The notes beneath the pieces are model-generated. The model was not told the origin of the DNA, did no database searches, and saw nothing but the letters and a program-made list of their open reading frames with translations. 64,000 nucleotides of DNA from Cupriavidus pauculus (lineage in GTDB: Bacteria; Pseudomonadota; Gammaproteobacteria; Burkholderiales; Burkholderiaceae): positions 186,001 to 250,000 of the forward strand of contig NZ_BPUO01000001.1 of assembly GCF_022179805.1 (NCBI RefSeq). The letters run 5' to 3'. This document shows, piece by piece, positions 1 through 10,274 of the stretch. The position numbers and the translations under genes are program-made. The stretch's first letter is position 1; every line of letters begins with the position of its first letter.

Positions 1-33
1 GTGCTGGCCGCGACGTTGTCGCTTCACCGACGG

Positions 34-62
34 TTGACGCGCGCGGAGGCGCGTCGCGTCAA
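34..62 (-). terminator. Hairpin just downstream of ihfA
   Basis: The arms TTGACGCG and CGCGTCAA pair perfectly around a GC-rich centre, 14 nt past the ihfA stop codon. There is no clear T-run on the minus strand, so this may be an mRNA 3'-end hairpin rather than a true intrinsic terminator. Nothing else is visible in bases 1-76. Confidence 0.3.
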
Positions 63-76
63 ACCATGCGGTGCCG

Positions 77-493
77 TCAGCCCGGAACGGCGAGCTCGGC
101 GCGTTCCTCGACCTGGCTCTTGAGCTTCTGGCTGGCGTGGAACGTCACCACGCGTCGCGCGGTGATCGGAATGATCTCGCCGGTCTTGGGATTGCGGCCC
201 GGGCGCTGCGCCTTGTCGCGCAGCTGGAAATTGCCGAAGCCGGACAGCTTGACGCTGTCGCCTTTTTCCAGGGCTTCGCGAATCACGTCGAAGAACGCTT
301 CCACCATGTCCTTCGATTCGCGCTTGTTCAAGCCAACCTGGTCGAACAGCATTTCTGCGAGTTCGGCCTTGGTCAGCGTAGGCACCTCGGTAGCGCGGGC
401 TTCCGGCGATGCATCATCAAGGGAGGCAGCGTGCCGGTCGTGCGCCTCGCCCAGGTCTGCAGCATTCATGGAAATCGCGTCTCGATCGTTCAT
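77..493 (-). CDS. ihfA: Integration host factor subunit alpha
   Basis: IHF-alpha pairs with IHF-beta to bend DNA at specific sites in transcription, recombination and replication. The 138-aa product contains the whole HU/IHF fold from about residue 39 ([19 protein letters not shown]) to the C-terminus, including the beta-arm region [20 protein letters not shown] with the Pro at the DNA-intercalating tip. An acidic, low-complexity N-terminal extension of about 38 residues precedes it; E. coli IHF-alpha (99 aa) lacks it, while such extensions occur in Burkholderiaceae. It starts 72 nt after pheT, the usual pheST-ihfA order. An ATG at 469 is an alternative start. Confidence 0.95.
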   Translation of the reverse strand: MNDRDAISMNAADLGEAHDRHAASLDDASPEARATEVPTLTKAELAEMLFDQVGLNKRESKDMVEAFFDVIREALEKGDSVKLSGFGNFQLRDKAQRPGRNPKTGEIIPITARRVVTFHASQKLKSQVEERAELAVPG

Positions 494-565
494 CCTTGAT
501 CGCTCTCTAGAATCTGTCTGGCGATCCGCCCGGGAGCTGTGCCCGGGCGCTCCAACTGCGGTGGT

Positions 566-3013
566 TTAACCGCGCAGACGGGCTTCGAAGCCCGCCGTCA
601 GTGCATCAATCATGCTACGTACCGCACTGTCGACAGTCTCGTCCTGGAGGGTCGACCCAGTATCTTGCAAGGTCACCCGGAAGGCAAGACTTTTCTCATC
701 CGCGCCAATGGACGCCGATGCAGCCTTGGGACGGAACTCGTCGAACAGCACCAGGCTCTGGACAAAGTGGCCAAATCCGGCCTTGTCCAGCGCCGCCCGC
801 ATGGCATCTTCCATGTCCTGTACGCGCACCTGCTGCTTGACCACCACGGCCAGGTCGCGCACGGCGGCCGGGAACTTGGAGATCTCGGTGTACACCGGCA
901 GGCCCACGTCGCGCAGCGCGTCGAGCTCCAGCTCGAATACCACCGGCGCGTTGGTCAGCTCGTACTCCTGCAGCCAGCGCGGGTGGATTTCACCCACCAC
1001 GCCCACGGGCTTGCCGTCGACGATCACACGCGCGGCGCGGCCCGGGTGCAGCGCGGGATGCGCCACCGGTTCGAAGCGCAGCGTGCGCGGATGGAACAGT
1101 GCCTCCACGTCGCCCTTGATGTCGAAGAAGTCCACCGGGCGCGTTGCTACGCCCCACTGCTCCTCGAACGCCGGGCCGTAGGCGATGCCCGCCGCCATCA
1201 TCGGCTGGCGATAGCCCGCCACGGTCAGGCCACCATCGGCGACGCTGGCGTCGCGGTGGAACACACGGCCCACTTCGAACAGGCGTACGCGCGCGGCCTT
1301 GCGGTTGAGGTTGTAACGGACCTTGTCCACCAGACCGCCGATCAGCGTCGAACGCATCACGGCCAGTTGGCTCGCGATCGGGTTCAGCAGGCGGATCGGG
1401 TTGTCGTTGGCGGCGAAATCACGCTCCCACTGCTCTTCCACGAAGGCGAAGTTGATCACCTCGTTGAAGTCGCGCGCGGCCAGCGCGTGGCGCACCACAT
1501 GCTGCGAGCGGCGGCCTTCATTGGTCGGGCGCATTTCGCTTTCGGCGATGGGCGGACGGGCGACGATACGCTCGAAGCCATAGATCCGCGCCACTTCCTC
1601 GATCAGGTCTTCCTCGATCTCGATGTCGAAGCGGTAGCTCGGCGGCGTCACCTCGAACACCTCGCCTTCAGCGCCTTGCGAACGCGTGAACGACAGGTTC
1701 AGACGCTGGAACACATCAGCAATTTCCGCCGAAGACAGTTCGATACCCAACACACGCTCGGCGCGCGCCACGCGCAGCTTCACCGGCGCACGCAGCGGCA
1801 GGTTCACGATCTGGTCGTCCACCGGGCCGGCCTGGCCGCCGCAGATCTGCAGGATCAGCGCGCTGATGCGCTCGATGTGCTCGACCGTGGTGGCATAGTC
1901 CACGCCACGCTCGAAGCGGTGCGCGGCGTCGGTGGAGAAGTTGTAGCGGCGTGCACGGCCCTGGATGGCATTCGGCCACCAGAACGCAGCTTCCAGGTAG
2001 ATGTCCGTGGTGTCCAGCGACACGGCGGTGCTGTCACCGCCCATGATGCCGGCCAGGCTCTCGATTTCCTTGTCGTCGGCGATCACGCCCACCTGCTCGT
2101 CCACCTCGACGGTGTTGCCGTTCAGCAGCTTGAGCTGTTCGCCCTTGCGGCCCCAGCGCACGTCCAGACCGCCGTGGATCTTGGCCAGGTCGAACACGTG
2201 CGACGGACGGCCCAGTTCGAGCATCACGAAGTTCGAGATATCGACCAGGGCAGAGATGCTGCGCTGGCCCGATCGCTCCAGGCGCTGGACCATCCATGCC
2301 GGCGTGGCGGCACGCGCGTTCACGCCACGGATGATGCGACCCGAGAAGCGGCCGCACAGGTCGGGTGCCGAAATCTTGACCGGCAGCTTGTCCTGGATCG
2401 ACACGGCAACCGGAGTCATGTCCGGCAGCGTCAGCGCGGCGCCGGTCAGGGCCGACACTTCGCGTGCGACGCCGTAGATCGACAGGCAATCGGCCTTGTT
2501 AGGCGTCAGCTTGATCGTGAAGACCTGGTCGTCCAGGTCCAGGTACTGGCGGATGTCCTGGCCCACCGGCGCATCGTCCGGCAGCTCCAGCAGACCGCCA
2601 TGGTCTTCCGACAGCTTCAGCTCGCGGGCCGAGCACAGCATGCCGTAGCTATCCACGCCACGCAGCTTGCCCACCTTGATCTCGAACGGCTTGCCACCGT
2701 CTTCGGCCGGGGGCAGCACTGCGCCCACCAGCGCGCACGGCACCTTGATGCCGGGCTTGACATTGGGGGCGCCGCAAACGATCTGCAGCGTCTCGCCCGT
2801 GCCGGCGTCCACCTGGCAAACGTTCAGGCGGTCGGCGTTGGGATGGCGCTCGGTGGCCAGCACGCTGGCGACCACGATCTTGTTGAACGGCGGCGCAACC
2901 GGGCCCACCTCTTCCACTTCCAGCCCGGCCATGGTCAGGCTGTGCGACAGCGCGTCGGTGGAGATCTTTTCAGGGTTGGCGAACGTGCGAAGCCAGGATT
3001 CCGAGAATTGCAT
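566..3013 (-). CDS. pheT: Phenylalanyl-tRNA synthetase beta subunit
   Basis: This is the beta subunit of the alpha2-beta2 class II enzyme that charges tRNA-Phe in the cytoplasm. The 815 aa match the long bacterial form (E. coli 795). Visible in order: the N-terminal EMAP/tRNA-binding domain (about 39-150), the B3/B4 editing region and B5 domain, and the C-terminal ferredoxin-fold anticodon-binding domain (about 720-815, beginning near [13 protein letters not shown]). It lies 66 nt downstream of pheS and is surely cotranscribed with it. The ATG at 3013 begins [11 protein letters not shown], the family N-terminus. Confidence 0.98.
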   Translation of the reverse strand: MQFSESWLRTFANPEKISTDALSHSLTMAGLEVEEVGPVAPPFNKIVVASVLATERHPNADRLNVCQVDAGTGETLQIVCGAPNVKPGIKVPCALVGAVLPPAEDGGKPFEIKVGKLRGVDSYGMLCSARELKLSEDHGGLLELPDDAPVGQDIRQYLDLDDQVFTIKLTPNKADCLSIYGVAREVSALTGAALTLPDMTPVAVSIQDKLPVKISAPDLCGRFSGRIIRGVNARAATPAWMVQRLERSGQRSISALVDISNFVMLELGRPSHVFDLAKIHGGLDVRWGRKGEQLKLLNGNTVEVDEQVGVIADDKEIESLAGIMGGDSTAVSLDTTDIYLEAAFWWPNAIQGRARRYNFSTDAAHRFERGVDYATTVEHIERISALILQICGGQAGPVDDQIVNLPLRAPVKLRVARAERVLGIELSSAEIADVFQRLNLSFTRSQGAEGEVFEVTPPSYRFDIEIEEDLIEEVARIYGFERIVARPPIAESEMRPTNEGRRSQHVVRHALAARDFNEVINFAFVEEQWERDFAANDNPIRLLNPIASQLAVMRSTLIGGLVDKVRYNLNRKAARVRLFEVGRVFHRDASVADGGLTVAGYRQPMMAAGIAYGPAFEEQWGVATRPVDFFDIKGDVEALFHPRTLRFEPVAHPALHPGRAARVIVDGKPVGVVGEIHPRWLQEYELTNAPVVFELELDALRDVGLPVYTEISKFPAAVRDLAVVVKQQVRVQDMEDAMRAALDKAGFGHFVQSLVLFDEFRPKAASASIGADEKSLAFRVTLQDTGSTLQDETVDSAVRSMIDALTAGFEARLRG

Positions 3014-3079
3014 GGCGCTTCTGATCCGGTAGGTATTCTGTGATGTCTGTAACGTTGTGCGTACGGTCTGCGGTCGCGA

Positions 3080-4111
3080 TCAGGCGAACTGACGCAGGAA
3101 GCGCACGTCGCCTTCGAAGAACAGGCGCAGGTCGTTGATGCCGTAGCGCAGCATCGTCAGGCGCTCCAGGCCGGAGCCGAACGCGAAGCCGATATAGCGC
3201 TCGGGGTCTAGCCCCATGTTGCGCAGTACGTTGGGGTGCACCTGGCCCGAACCGGAAATCTCCAGCCACTTGCCGTTGCCGAACGCCATGTCGATTTCGG
3301 CCGACGGCTCGGTGAACGGGAAGTACGACGGACGGAAACGCACCTGGATGTCGTCGCGCTCGAAGAACTTGCGCAAGAAATCGGTGTACACGCCCTTCAG
3401 GTCGGCAAAGCTGACGTCTTCGCCAATCCACAGGCCTTCCACCTGGTTGAACATCGGCGAGTGCGTGGCATCGCTGTCCACACGATAGGTGCGGCCCGGG
3501 CAGATGACCTTGATCGGGGGCATCGGCTTGCCCGCGTACTTCTGCACGTGCATCCGCGCGTAGCGAACCTGCATCGGGCTGGTGTGGGTGCGCAGCAGCA
3601 GGAGCTTGTCGTCGCTGTCGCGGCCATCCACGTAGAACGTGTCCTGCATCGAACGCGCCGGATGGTTGTCCGGGTTGTTCAGCGCGGTGAAGTTCATCCA
3701 GTCGGTTTCGATCTCGGGGCCGTCGGCCACGTCAAAGCCGATCGAGCCGAAGATCTGTTCCACGCGTTCCCAGGTGCGCATCACCGGGTGCATGCTGCCG
3801 CGCGACACAGCGCGGCCGGGCAGCGTCACGTCGATGGCCTCGGCGGCCAGGCGCGCATTCATCAGCGCATCGGCCAGCGCCTGGCGGCGCGACTGCAGCG
3901 CGGCTTCCACCTGCTGCTTGACCTGGTTGATGCGGGCGCCCTCGCTCTTGCGGGTTTCGGGGTCCAGCTTGCCGAGGCCCTTGAGCAACTCGGTCAGCGC
4001 GCCAGTCTTGCCCAGGAAGCGGGCCTTTTCGTTTTCCAGCGTGGCGTTGTCGTTAGCGGCGGCGAAGGCGGCCTGTGCGTCGGCGACGATTTGATCCAGA
4101 TCCAGGGACAT
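3080..4111 (-). CDS. pheS: Phenylalanyl-tRNA synthetase alpha subunit
   Basis: This catalytic alpha subunit activates phenylalanine and transfers it to tRNA. At 343 aa it is close to E. coli PheS (327). The N-terminal coiled-coil region (residues 1-90) is followed by the class II core, with [20 protein letters not shown] in motif 2 and [10 protein letters not shown]-like residues ([13 protein letters not shown]) in motif 3 near the C-terminus. It follows rplT after a 220-nt gap that holds a strong hairpin, so pheST may be partly uncoupled from the ribosomal-protein genes, as with the E. coli pheST attenuator. No phenylalanine-rich leader peptide was recognised here. Confidence 0.98.
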   Translation of the reverse strand: MSLDLDQIVADAQAAFAAANDNATLENEKARFLGKTGALTELLKGLGKLDPETRKSEGARINQVKQQVEAALQSRRQALADALMNARLAAEAIDVTLPGRAVSRGSMHPVMRTWERVEQIFGSIGFDVADGPEIETDWMNFTALNNPDNHPARSMQDTFYVDGRDSDDKLLLLRTHTSPMQVRYARMHVQKYAGKPMPPIKVICPGRTYRVDSDATHSPMFNQVEGLWIGEDVSFADLKGVYTDFLRKFFERDDIQVRFRPSYFPFTEPSAEIDMAFGNGKWLEISGSGQVHPNVLRNMGLDPERYIGFAFGSGLERLTMLRYGINDLRLFFEGDVRFLRQFA

Positions 4112-4245
4112 GACGGCTATACGTGGACGGTGCGTGGATGATGCATGAAGGATTGGCGCTGCATCCGCCTGCCTATGTCGCAGACGCGGTGCATTGTCAT
4201 TTCGGATGCCGTCCGCAAGAACGTCCGGCGCGGCATTCGAAATGA

Positions 4246-4273
4246 AAACGGGGCTCGGTGAGGAGCCCCGTTT
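4246..4273 (-). terminator. Hairpin terminator/attenuator between rplT and pheS
   Basis: An 11-bp perfect stem (AAACGGGGCTC / GAGCCCCGTTT) encloses a 6-nt loop. On the minus strand the stem is followed by TTTTC, fitting an intrinsic terminator or attenuator ahead of pheST. In E. coli the pheST genes have an attenuator in the equivalent place. Confidence 0.65.
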
Positions 4274-4301
4274 CAGCAGACCTTGCGGTCGGTGCTTGCC
4301 C

Positions 4302-4321
4302 GGAAGCGCCTAGGCGCTTCC
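4302..4321 (-). repeat. 20-bp palindrome after rplT
   Basis: GGAAGCGCC-TA-GGCGCTTCC is a perfect 9-bp inverted repeat with a 2-nt centre, 10 nt beyond the rplT stop codon and about 30 nt before the pheS-side hairpin. It may protect the rplT mRNA end or be a protein site; the function is unknown. Confidence 0.5.
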
Positions 4322-4331
4322 AGAACCGGCA

Positions 4332-4688
4332 TCAGGCAACGGAGGCTTTCACCTGGTTGACGATGGCGGCAAAGGCAGGCTTGTCATGGATGGCCATGTC
4401 CGACAGCACCTTGCGGTCCAGTTCAATCGAAGCCTTCTTCAGGCCGTTCATGAACACGCTGTAGGTCATGCCATGCTCACGCGTAGCAGCGTTGATACGT
4501 GCAATCCAGAGAGCGCGGAACACGCGCTTCTTGTTGCGACGATCGCGGTACGCGTACTGACCAGCACGCATGACCGCCTGCTTGGCGATGCGATAGACAT
4601 TATTGCGACGGCCGCGGTAACCCTTGGCAGCGTCGATGACTTTCTTGTGACGGGCCCGTGCAGTGACCCCACGTTTGACTCGAGGCAT
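4332..4688 (-). CDS. rplT: 50S ribosomal protein L20
   Basis: L20 binds 23S rRNA early in 50S assembly and in other bacteria represses its own operon. The 118-aa length equals E. coli L20, and the N-terminus [16 protein letters not shown] is the family signature. The start at 4688 has an AAGGAG ribosome-binding site 6 nt upstream. It follows rpmI by 28 nt in the infC-rpmI-rplT cluster. Confidence 0.98.
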   Translation of the reverse strand: MPRVKRGVTARARHKKVIDAAKGYRGRRNNVYRIAKQAVMRAGQYAYRDRRNKKRVFRALWIARINAATREHGMTYSVFMNGLKKASIELDRKVLSDMAIHDKPAFAAIVNQVKASVA

Positions 4689-4716
4689 GTAAAACTCCTT
4701 TCGTTATCGTTTGGGG

Positions 4717-4914
4717 TTATGCGTAAGGCATCATTGCGCGAACGGACTTCAGGTTCGTCTCATGGACGTCCTGGGTGCCGCGCAGTTGACGCTTGTTCTT
4801 GGTGGTCTTCTTCGTCAGGATGTGACGCTTGAAGGCCTGGCCGCGCTTGAACGAACCGTTCGGGCGTGCCGTAAAGCGCTTGGAAGCGCTTTTCTTGGTC
4901 TTCATCTTAGGCAT
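4717..4914 (-). CDS. rpmI: 50S ribosomal protein L35
   Basis: L35 is a small 50S subunit protein. The 65-aa product begins [14 protein letters not shown], the family hallmark, and is highly basic. The open frame extends farther upstream, but the ATG at 4914 has GGAG 6 nt before it and gives the standard length. It sits between infC and rplT, as in most bacteria. Confidence 0.97.
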   Translation of the reverse strand: MPKMKTKKSASKRFTARPNGSFKRGQAFKRHILTKKTTKNKRQLRGTQDVHETNLKSVRAMMPYA

Positions 4915-5050
4915 GAAAAACTCCAGCTCTATGACATGCATGCAGGTGGATGACTGACGCCATCGCTTGCAAGACCCGCATCCACTTGTTTTTGTACGCG
5001 GCACTGGGGCGCAAACCCCACACCACGCACGGGCTCCGCACAGGACAACG

Positions 5051-5073
5051 CCGGAATACCATCGGTATCCCGG
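5051..5073 (-). repeat. Hairpin in the infC-rpmI intergenic region
   Basis: CCGGAATACC and GGTATCCCGG pair over 10 bp (one wobble) around a 3-nt loop in the 178-nt gap between infC and rpmI. No T-run follows. It could be an RNase processing site or part of an L20-type regulatory fold; this is inference only. Confidence 0.35.
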
Positions 5074-5092
5074 CCGTCGCCCCACGCAAGAA

Positions 5093-5614
5093 TCACTTCT
5101 TCTTCTTGGGGGCCAGAATCATCACCATCTGGCGACCTTCCATCTTCGGCATCTGCTCGACCTGACCCAGTTCCTCCAGGTCAGCCTTCAGACGCTCGAG
5201 CACGCGCGCGCCGATTTCCTGGTGGGCCATCTCGCGACCACGGAACCGCAGCGTGATCTTGGTCTTGTCCCCTTCTTCCAGGAAGCGTCTCAGGTTGCGC
5301 AGCTTGACGTTGTAGTCGCCATCATCCGTGCCAGGACGGAACTTCACTTCCTTGACCTGGATGATCTTCTGCTTGAGCTTGGCCTCATGGGCGCGCTTGG
5401 CTTCCTCGTACTTGAACTTGCCGTAGTCCATGATGCGGGCCACGGGCGGAGCCGCGTTGGGCGCGATCTCCACGAGATCCAAGTCCTTTTCCTCGGCCAG
5501 GCGCAGTGCGTCCATGAACTTGACGATGCCGAGCTGCTCGTTATCAACCCCTACCAGGCGCAGCTCAGGCGCGCTGATCTCACGGTTGATACGGTGACCT
5601 TTGTCTGTAGCGAT
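5093..5614 (-). CDS. infC: Translation initiation factor IF-3
   Basis: IF-3 binds the 30S subunit and rejects non-initiator tRNA and poor start codons. The 173-aa reading begins at an ATC codon (5612-5614), with GAGGT placed 8 nt upstream and the protein starting (M)[13 protein letters not shown]. The first in-frame ATG is 33 codons later, inside the conserved N-domain ([14 protein letters not shown]), so it cannot be the true start. Rare AUU/AUC starts in infC are known to give IF-3 autoregulation. The N-domain, linker and C-domain (ending [11 protein letters not shown]) are all present. It lies 47 nt after thrS. Confidence 0.95.
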   Translation of the reverse strand: MATDKGHRINREISAPELRLVGVDNEQLGIVKFMDALRLAEEKDLDLVEIAPNAAPPVARIMDYGKFKYEEAKRAHEAKLKQKIIQVKEVKFRPGTDDGDYNVKLRNLRRFLEEGDKTKITLRFRGREMAHQEIGARVLERLKADLEELGQVEQMPKMEGRQMVMILAPKKKK

Positions 5615-5661
5615 GTTCCGTTACCTCAAGAAGACAAAAAAACAAGCCGTGCTTCACACCC

Positions 5662-7569
5662 TCAGGCTTTGCTGGAGACGTCGTTCTGGAGACGTTCCAC
5701 AAACGCGGATACGGGCATGACACCCAGATCCACATTGCCACGGGCACGCACGGCCACTTGATTGGCGTCCCGCTCCTTGTCGCCTACCACCAACAGGTAA
5801 GGGATCTTCTGGAGCGAGTGCTCGCGGATTTTATACGTAATTTTCTCGTTACGCAAATCCGCCTTGGCCCTAAACCCTTGTTTTTGCAAGAGTTGCACGA
5901 CGTTTTCGGCATATTCCGACTGGGATTCGGCGATGTTCATCACAACCACCTGCTCCGGAGCCAGCCAGGCGGGCAGCGCACCTGCGTGATTTTCCAGCAG
6001 GATGCCCAGGAATCGCTCGAACGAACCCAGGATTGCACGGTGCAGCATGACCGGACGTTTCCGACCGTTGTCATCGGCCACGTACTCGGCACCCAGGCGT
6101 TCCGGCAGCACCAGATCCAACTGCAGCGTGCCGCACTGCCACGAGCGGCCGATCGCGTCCTTGATGTGGTACTCGACCTTCGGGCCGTAGAAGGCACCCT
6201 CGCCCGGCAGTTCCTCCCACTCCACGCCGCAGGCGCGCAGTGCCAGGCGCAGGCCGTCTTCCGCGTGATCCCACACGGCGTCCGAGCCGGCGCGCTTTTC
6301 GGGGCGAAGCGACAGCTTGACCTTGACGTCCTTGAAGCCAAAGTCGTCATAGACCGAGAACGCGAGTTCGTTGAAGGCCTTCGCCTCTTCCACGATCTGC
6401 TCTTCCGTGCAGAAGATGTGCGCATCGTCCTGGACGAAGCCGCGCACACGCATCAGCCCGTGCAGCGCGCCCGACGGCTCGTTGCGGTGGCACGAACCGA
6501 ATTCGGCCAGGCGCAGCGGCAGGTCGCGGTACGAGCGCAAGCCATGGTTGAAGATCTGGACATGTCCCGGGCAGTTCATCGGCTTGATCGCGTAGTCGCG
6601 CTTTTCCGACTCCGTGACGAACATGTTTTCCTTGTAGTTCTCCCAGTGGCCCGACTTCTCCCAGAGCGTACGATCCATCACTTGCGGCGTACGCACTTCC
6701 TGATAGCCAGCCTCCGTGAGACGGCCGCGCATGTACTGCTCGACGGCCTGCCACACGCTCCAGCCCTTCGGGTGCCAGAACACCATGCCGGGCGCCTCTT
6801 CCTGCAGATGGAAGAGATCGAGCGTCTTGCCCAGGCGACGGTGATCGCGCTTCTCGGCTTCTTCCAGCATCGTCAGGTACGCATCCTGGTCTTCCTTGCG
6901 CGCCCATGCCGTGCCGTAGATGCGCTGGAGCATCTCGTTGTTCGAATCGCCGCGCCAGTAGGCGCCGGCCACCTTCATCAGCTTGAAGACCTTGAGCTTG
7001 CCCGTGGACGGCACGTGCGGACCGCGGCACAGGTCGACGAAGCTGCCTTCACGATAGAGGCCGATTTCCTGGTCAGCCGGAATCGACGCGATGATCTCGG
7101 CCTTGTACTTCTCGCCCATCGATTCGAACAGCGCCACTGCCTCGTCGCGGTTCCACACTTCGCGCGTGACCTTCTCGTCCTTGCGGGACAGTTCCGTCAT
7201 CTTCTTCTCGATGGCGGCCAGGTCCTCGGGCGTGAAAGGACGCTTGTAGGCGAAGTCGTAGTAGAAACCGTTTTCGATGACCGGGCCGATCGTGACCTGC
7301 GCGTCCGGGAACAGCTCCTTCACGGCGTAGGCCAGCAAGTGGGCCGTCGAATGGCGGATCACATCCACGCCATCGGCGTCCTTGTCCGTGACGATTGCCA
7401 GCGAGGCGTCGCCGCCGATCTGGTAGCTCGTATCGACCAGGCGACCATCGACCTTGCCGGCAAGCGCCGCCTTGGCCAGGCCCGAGCCAATGCTCTGTGC
7501 CACTTCGGCCACCGTGACGGGGCCGGGGTATTCGCGACGGGAACCGTCCGGCAGCGTGATTGCGATCAT
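5662..7569 (-). CDS. thrS: Threonyl-tRNA synthetase
   Basis: It charges tRNA-Thr and edits mis-charged serine. The 635 aa contain an N-terminal TGS domain (1-62), an editing domain with HSTAHLL (HxxxH) and DLCRGPH, the class II core with MNCPGH and [19 protein letters not shown] (motif 2, zinc ligands), and a C-terminal anticodon-binding domain (about 535-635). The frame stays open upstream, but the ATG at 7569 (MIAITLPDG) has AGAGGT 6 nt away; the adjacent ATG at 7572 is the alternative. It is the first gene of the operon leading to ihfA. Confidence 0.97.
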   Translation of the reverse strand: MIAITLPDGSRREYPGPVTVAEVAQSIGSGLAKAALAGKVDGRLVDTSYQIGGDASLAIVTDKDADGVDVIRHSTAHLLAYAVKELFPDAQVTIGPVIENGFYYDFAYKRPFTPEDLAAIEKKMTELSRKDEKVTREVWNRDEAVALFESMGEKYKAEIIASIPADQEIGLYREGSFVDLCRGPHVPSTGKLKVFKLMKVAGAYWRGDSNNEMLQRIYGTAWARKEDQDAYLTMLEEAEKRDHRRLGKTLDLFHLQEEAPGMVFWHPKGWSVWQAVEQYMRGRLTEAGYQEVRTPQVMDRTLWEKSGHWENYKENMFVTESEKRDYAIKPMNCPGHVQIFNHGLRSYRDLPLRLAEFGSCHRNEPSGALHGLMRVRGFVQDDAHIFCTEEQIVEEAKAFNELAFSVYDDFGFKDVKVKLSLRPEKRAGSDAVWDHAEDGLRLALRACGVEWEELPGEGAFYGPKVEYHIKDAIGRSWQCGTLQLDLVLPERLGAEYVADDNGRKRPVMLHRAILGSFERFLGILLENHAGALPAWLAPEQVVVMNIAESQSEYAENVVQLLQKQGFRAKADLRNEKITYKIREHSLQKIPYLLVVGDKERDANQVAVRARGNVDLGVMPVSAFVERLQNDVSSKA

Positions 7570-7928
7570 CATTGCACCTCTTGTGGATTCCACCGCGCCG
7601 GCATCTGGGCACCTGGGCGGGCGGAGCATAGCAACTTTTGTGACGCCAGCCCGTCAGATGCGACGGAGCGCGCATCGGACAACACCGGCAACGAATTCTT
7701 TCTGGCGGAGCCCCGCGCCCGGAACATCCCGGAACGAGGCGACGCGGCAGCTTAGCAGGATGCTGGCAAGCGACAGACGAAAAAAAACGCGGCCAAGGCC
7801 GCGTTATTCTGTGTTTCCCCGCATCCGCTGCGGGTCAGAGGCGCACCTCGACTACTGTCGCTAACCAGCGGTAGTAGTTCGAGTTGTCATGTTCATGGCG
7901 CGCTTCCGGCGTTGTACTGCATATTCGT
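7570..7928. other. Leader/intergenic region between thrS and tRNA-Val
   Basis: About 360 nt without a gene. It holds the tRNA-Val terminator (7786-7805) and, on the thrS side, presumably the promoter and leader of thrS. I could not identify a convincing -35/-10 pair or a tRNA-Thr-like operator. Confidence 0.5.
7786..7805 (-). terminator. Intrinsic terminator after tRNA-Val
   Basis: A perfect 9-bp stem (AACGCGGCC / GGCCGCGTT) with a 2-nt loop is followed on the minus strand by a run of eight T residues. It lies 123 nt past the tRNA-Val 3' end and ends that transcript before thrS. Confidence 0.88.
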
Positions 7929-8005
7929 TGGTAGGCTCGATTGGACTCGAACCAACGACCCCCACCATGTCAAGGTGGTGCTCTAACCAGCTGAGCTACG
8001 AGCCT
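7929..8005 (-). tRNA. tRNA-Val (anticodon GAC)
   Basis: A 77-nt cloverleaf with the acceptor pair AGGCTCG/CGAGCCT, D-arm GCTC/GAGC, anticodon stem CCACC/GGTGG with loop TTGACAT (anticodon GAC), T-loop TTCGAGT and an encoded CCA end. It starts 21 nt beyond the relA stop codon, so readthrough from relA may contribute to its transcription. Confidence 0.96.
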
Positions 8006-8026
8006 AGTGAAGCGCAGATTATAACC

Positions 8027-10258
8027 TTATTTTCGCCGGGCGTGCAACACCCCCTGCACTTCTTCGATCAACGACAACGCCCGCTGCAGTTGCGTAGCCT
8101 CGGACACCTCCGCCGTGAACTGCATACGCGCCACACCCTTGCTCGACAGCGTCTTCACGCCGGTCACATTGATCTTCTCGCGCGACAGCACTTCGGAGAT
8201 ATCGCGCAGCAGGCCCTGGCGGTCTACCGCTTCCACCTGGATGTCGACCGGATACACGGCGTCGCTGCGCTTGCCCCACTCGGTCTGGATCACGCGCTCC
8301 GGCGCCCGCCCCGAGAGCTGCAGGAACGTGCTGCAGTTGCGGCGATGGATCGACACGCCGCGCCCGCGCGTGACAAAGCCGACGATATCGTCGGGCGGCG
8401 CCGGCTTGCAGCAGCGTGACATCTGCGTCATCAGCGAATCCACGCCCACCACCAGCACGCCGCTCTTGGCGCCGCGTGCCACGCTGGTGGCGCGGCTCTT
8501 CTTGGTGACGGCCTCTTCCTCGCTGAACTGCGGCTGCGCCTCGCCTTCCGGATGGCGCAGCGCATGCTCCACATGGCGCAGGCTGAACTCTTCCTTGGCA
8601 ACGGCCGCGTACAGATCGTCGGTCGTCTTGAAGTTGAGCCGCGTGGCCAGGTCTTCCAGGCTGACGGCAGTCTTGCCTTCGCGCTGCAGCGTCTTGTCGA
8701 TCAGCGCCCGGCCCTGCGCCAGCGTTTCCTGCGAATCGAGCGCGTTGAACCACGCGCGCACCTTGGAGCGCGCCCGGTTGCTGGCCAGATAGCCGAGTTC
8801 AACGTTCAGCCAGTCGCGCGACGGCCCGCCCTGCTTGACCGCGACGATTTCCACCGTCTGCCCGTTCTTGAGCGGCGTGTTCAGCGGCACCATCGAGCCG
8901 TCCACGCGTGCACCACGGCAGCGGTGACCCAGGTCGCTGTGCAGGTAGTAGGCAAAGTCCACGGGCGTGGCGCCCTGCGGCAATGCCACCACGCGCGCCT
9001 GCGGAGTCAGCACATAGATATGGTCGTCGATAGCCGCATGCTTGAGCTGCTCCCACGGCGAGTCCTCATGCGCGACCGTGTGGTCTGCCTCGTCCTTCCA
9101 TGCCAGCAGCTGGCGCAGCCAGGCGATCTTCTCGTCGTAGGTGTTGTCAGCGGCGAACTGGCCGCTATACCCCTTGCCGCCCGCTTCCTTGTAGCGCCAG
9201 TGCGCCGCCACGCCGTACTCGGCGAAGTGGTGCATCTCGTGCGTGCGGATCTGCACCTCGAACGCGCGGCCGTCGTCGCCGATCACTACCGTGTGCAGCG
9301 ACTTGTAGCCATTGGCCTTCGGCCGCGAAATGTAGTCGTCGAACTCGCGCGGAATCGGCTGCCAGATATGGTGCACGATGCCAAGCACCGTGTAGCAATC
9401 CTTGATGTCGTCGACGATCACGCGGAACGCGCGCACATCGTACAGATCGGCAAAGTCCAGCTCCTTGCCGCGCATCTTCTTCCAGATGCTGTAGATGTGC
9501 TTGGGCCGGCCAGTCACCTCGGCGCGGATCTCGGCCGAAGCCAGTTCCGATTGCAGCCGGGCAATGGCCTGCCCGATAAAGCCCTCGCGTTCGATGCGCT
9601 TCTCGTCGAGCAGCTTGGCGATGCGCTTGTACGTATCGGGCTGTTCGAAGCGGAACGCCAGGTCTTCCAGCTCCCACTTCATCTGCCAGATACCCAGCCG
9701 GTTGGCCAGCGGCGCGTAGATGTCCAGCGTCTCGCGCGCCACGCCCGGCAGCGGCGGGTTCTTGGTCTGCGCCAGCCAGCGCAGCGTCTGCAGCCGCGAG
9801 GCCAGCCGCACCAGCACCACGCGGATGTCCTGCGCAAACGCCAGCAGCATCTTGCGCAAGGCTTCCACCTGCTCGTGGCGCGCGGCCACCTGCGACTTTG
9901 ACGATTCCGACACGTCGGTCTGCGTCACCGCGATGGCGCCGATGCGCAACAGCTGGCGCACGCCCTTCACGAGCCGCGTCACTTCCTCGCCGAAATCGGT
10001 CTCGATGCGCGCCTCGACCTCGGGCACGAACGCGGCCGCCGCGAACAGGCAGGCCGCGGCGCGCGCGGCATCGTCCACGCGCAGGCCATCGAGGATGCGC
10101 AGCATCCCTTCGGCGTGAGACAGCACGGTCTCGCCGGTTGGCAGCAGCACGGGCTTGTCGCCGTCCGCCACATCGCGCACAAAGCCGAGCGCGCGCTCGA
10201 CGAGTCCGGCGTCGGGAATGCCCGCGGTCTGGCCGGTCAGCTCCGTCGACGTCACCAT
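8027..10258 (-). CDS. relA: Monofunctional (p)ppGpp synthetase RelA
   Basis: RelA makes (p)ppGpp on ribosomes carrying uncharged tRNA, triggering the stringent response. The 743-aa protein has a decayed N-terminal HD domain (LFAAAAF where hydrolases keep the HD pair), then the synthetase domain with EFDDY, the ExDD motif of synthetase-only RelA (bifunctional SpoT/Rel has RxKD), and EVQIRT. TGS (about 405-465), helical and C-terminal ACT (about 665-740, from VDIQVEAVDRQGLL) domains follow. A separate SpoT is expected elsewhere in the genome. The start is the ATG at 10258. Confidence 0.96.
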   Translation of the reverse strand: MVTSTELTGQTAGIPDAGLVERALGFVRDVADGDKPVLLPTGETVLSHAEGMLRILDGLRVDDAARAAACLFAAAAFVPEVEARIETDFGEEVTRLVKGVRQLLRIGAIAVTQTDVSESSKSQVAARHEQVEALRKMLLAFAQDIRVVLVRLASRLQTLRWLAQTKNPPLPGVARETLDIYAPLANRLGIWQMKWELEDLAFRFEQPDTYKRIAKLLDEKRIEREGFIGQAIARLQSELASAEIRAEVTGRPKHIYSIWKKMRGKELDFADLYDVRAFRVIVDDIKDCYTVLGIVHHIWQPIPREFDDYISRPKANGYKSLHTVVIGDDGRAFEVQIRTHEMHHFAEYGVAAHWRYKEAGGKGYSGQFAADNTYDEKIAWLRQLLAWKDEADHTVAHEDSPWEQLKHAAIDDHIYVLTPQARVVALPQGATPVDFAYYLHSDLGHRCRGARVDGSMVPLNTPLKNGQTVEIVAVKQGGPSRDWLNVELGYLASNRARSKVRAWFNALDSQETLAQGRALIDKTLQREGKTAVSLEDLATRLNFKTTDDLYAAVAKEEFSLRHVEHALRHPEGEAQPQFSEEEAVTKKSRATSVARGAKSGVLVVGVDSLMTQMSRCCKPAPPDDIVGFVTRGRGVSIHRRNCSTFLQLSGRAPERVIQTEWGKRSDAVYPVDIQVEAVDRQGLLRDISEVLSREKINVTGVKTLSSKGVARMQFTAEVSEATQLQRALSLIEEVQGVLHARRK

Positions 10259-10274
10259 GTCACAACATCCCGCA

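Noticed and set aside
539-3043. A long plus-strand open frame opposite pheT
   Set aside because: It is an antisense shadow of a certain housekeeping gene, with low-complexity, His/Arg-rich composition.
4915-5092. Small gene in the infC-rpmI gap
   Set aside because: Short open frames here have no ribosome site and no conserved sequence; only a hairpin is supported.
5758-7755. A long plus-strand open frame opposite thrS
   Set aside because: Antisense to a fully conserved synthetase; no protein family features.
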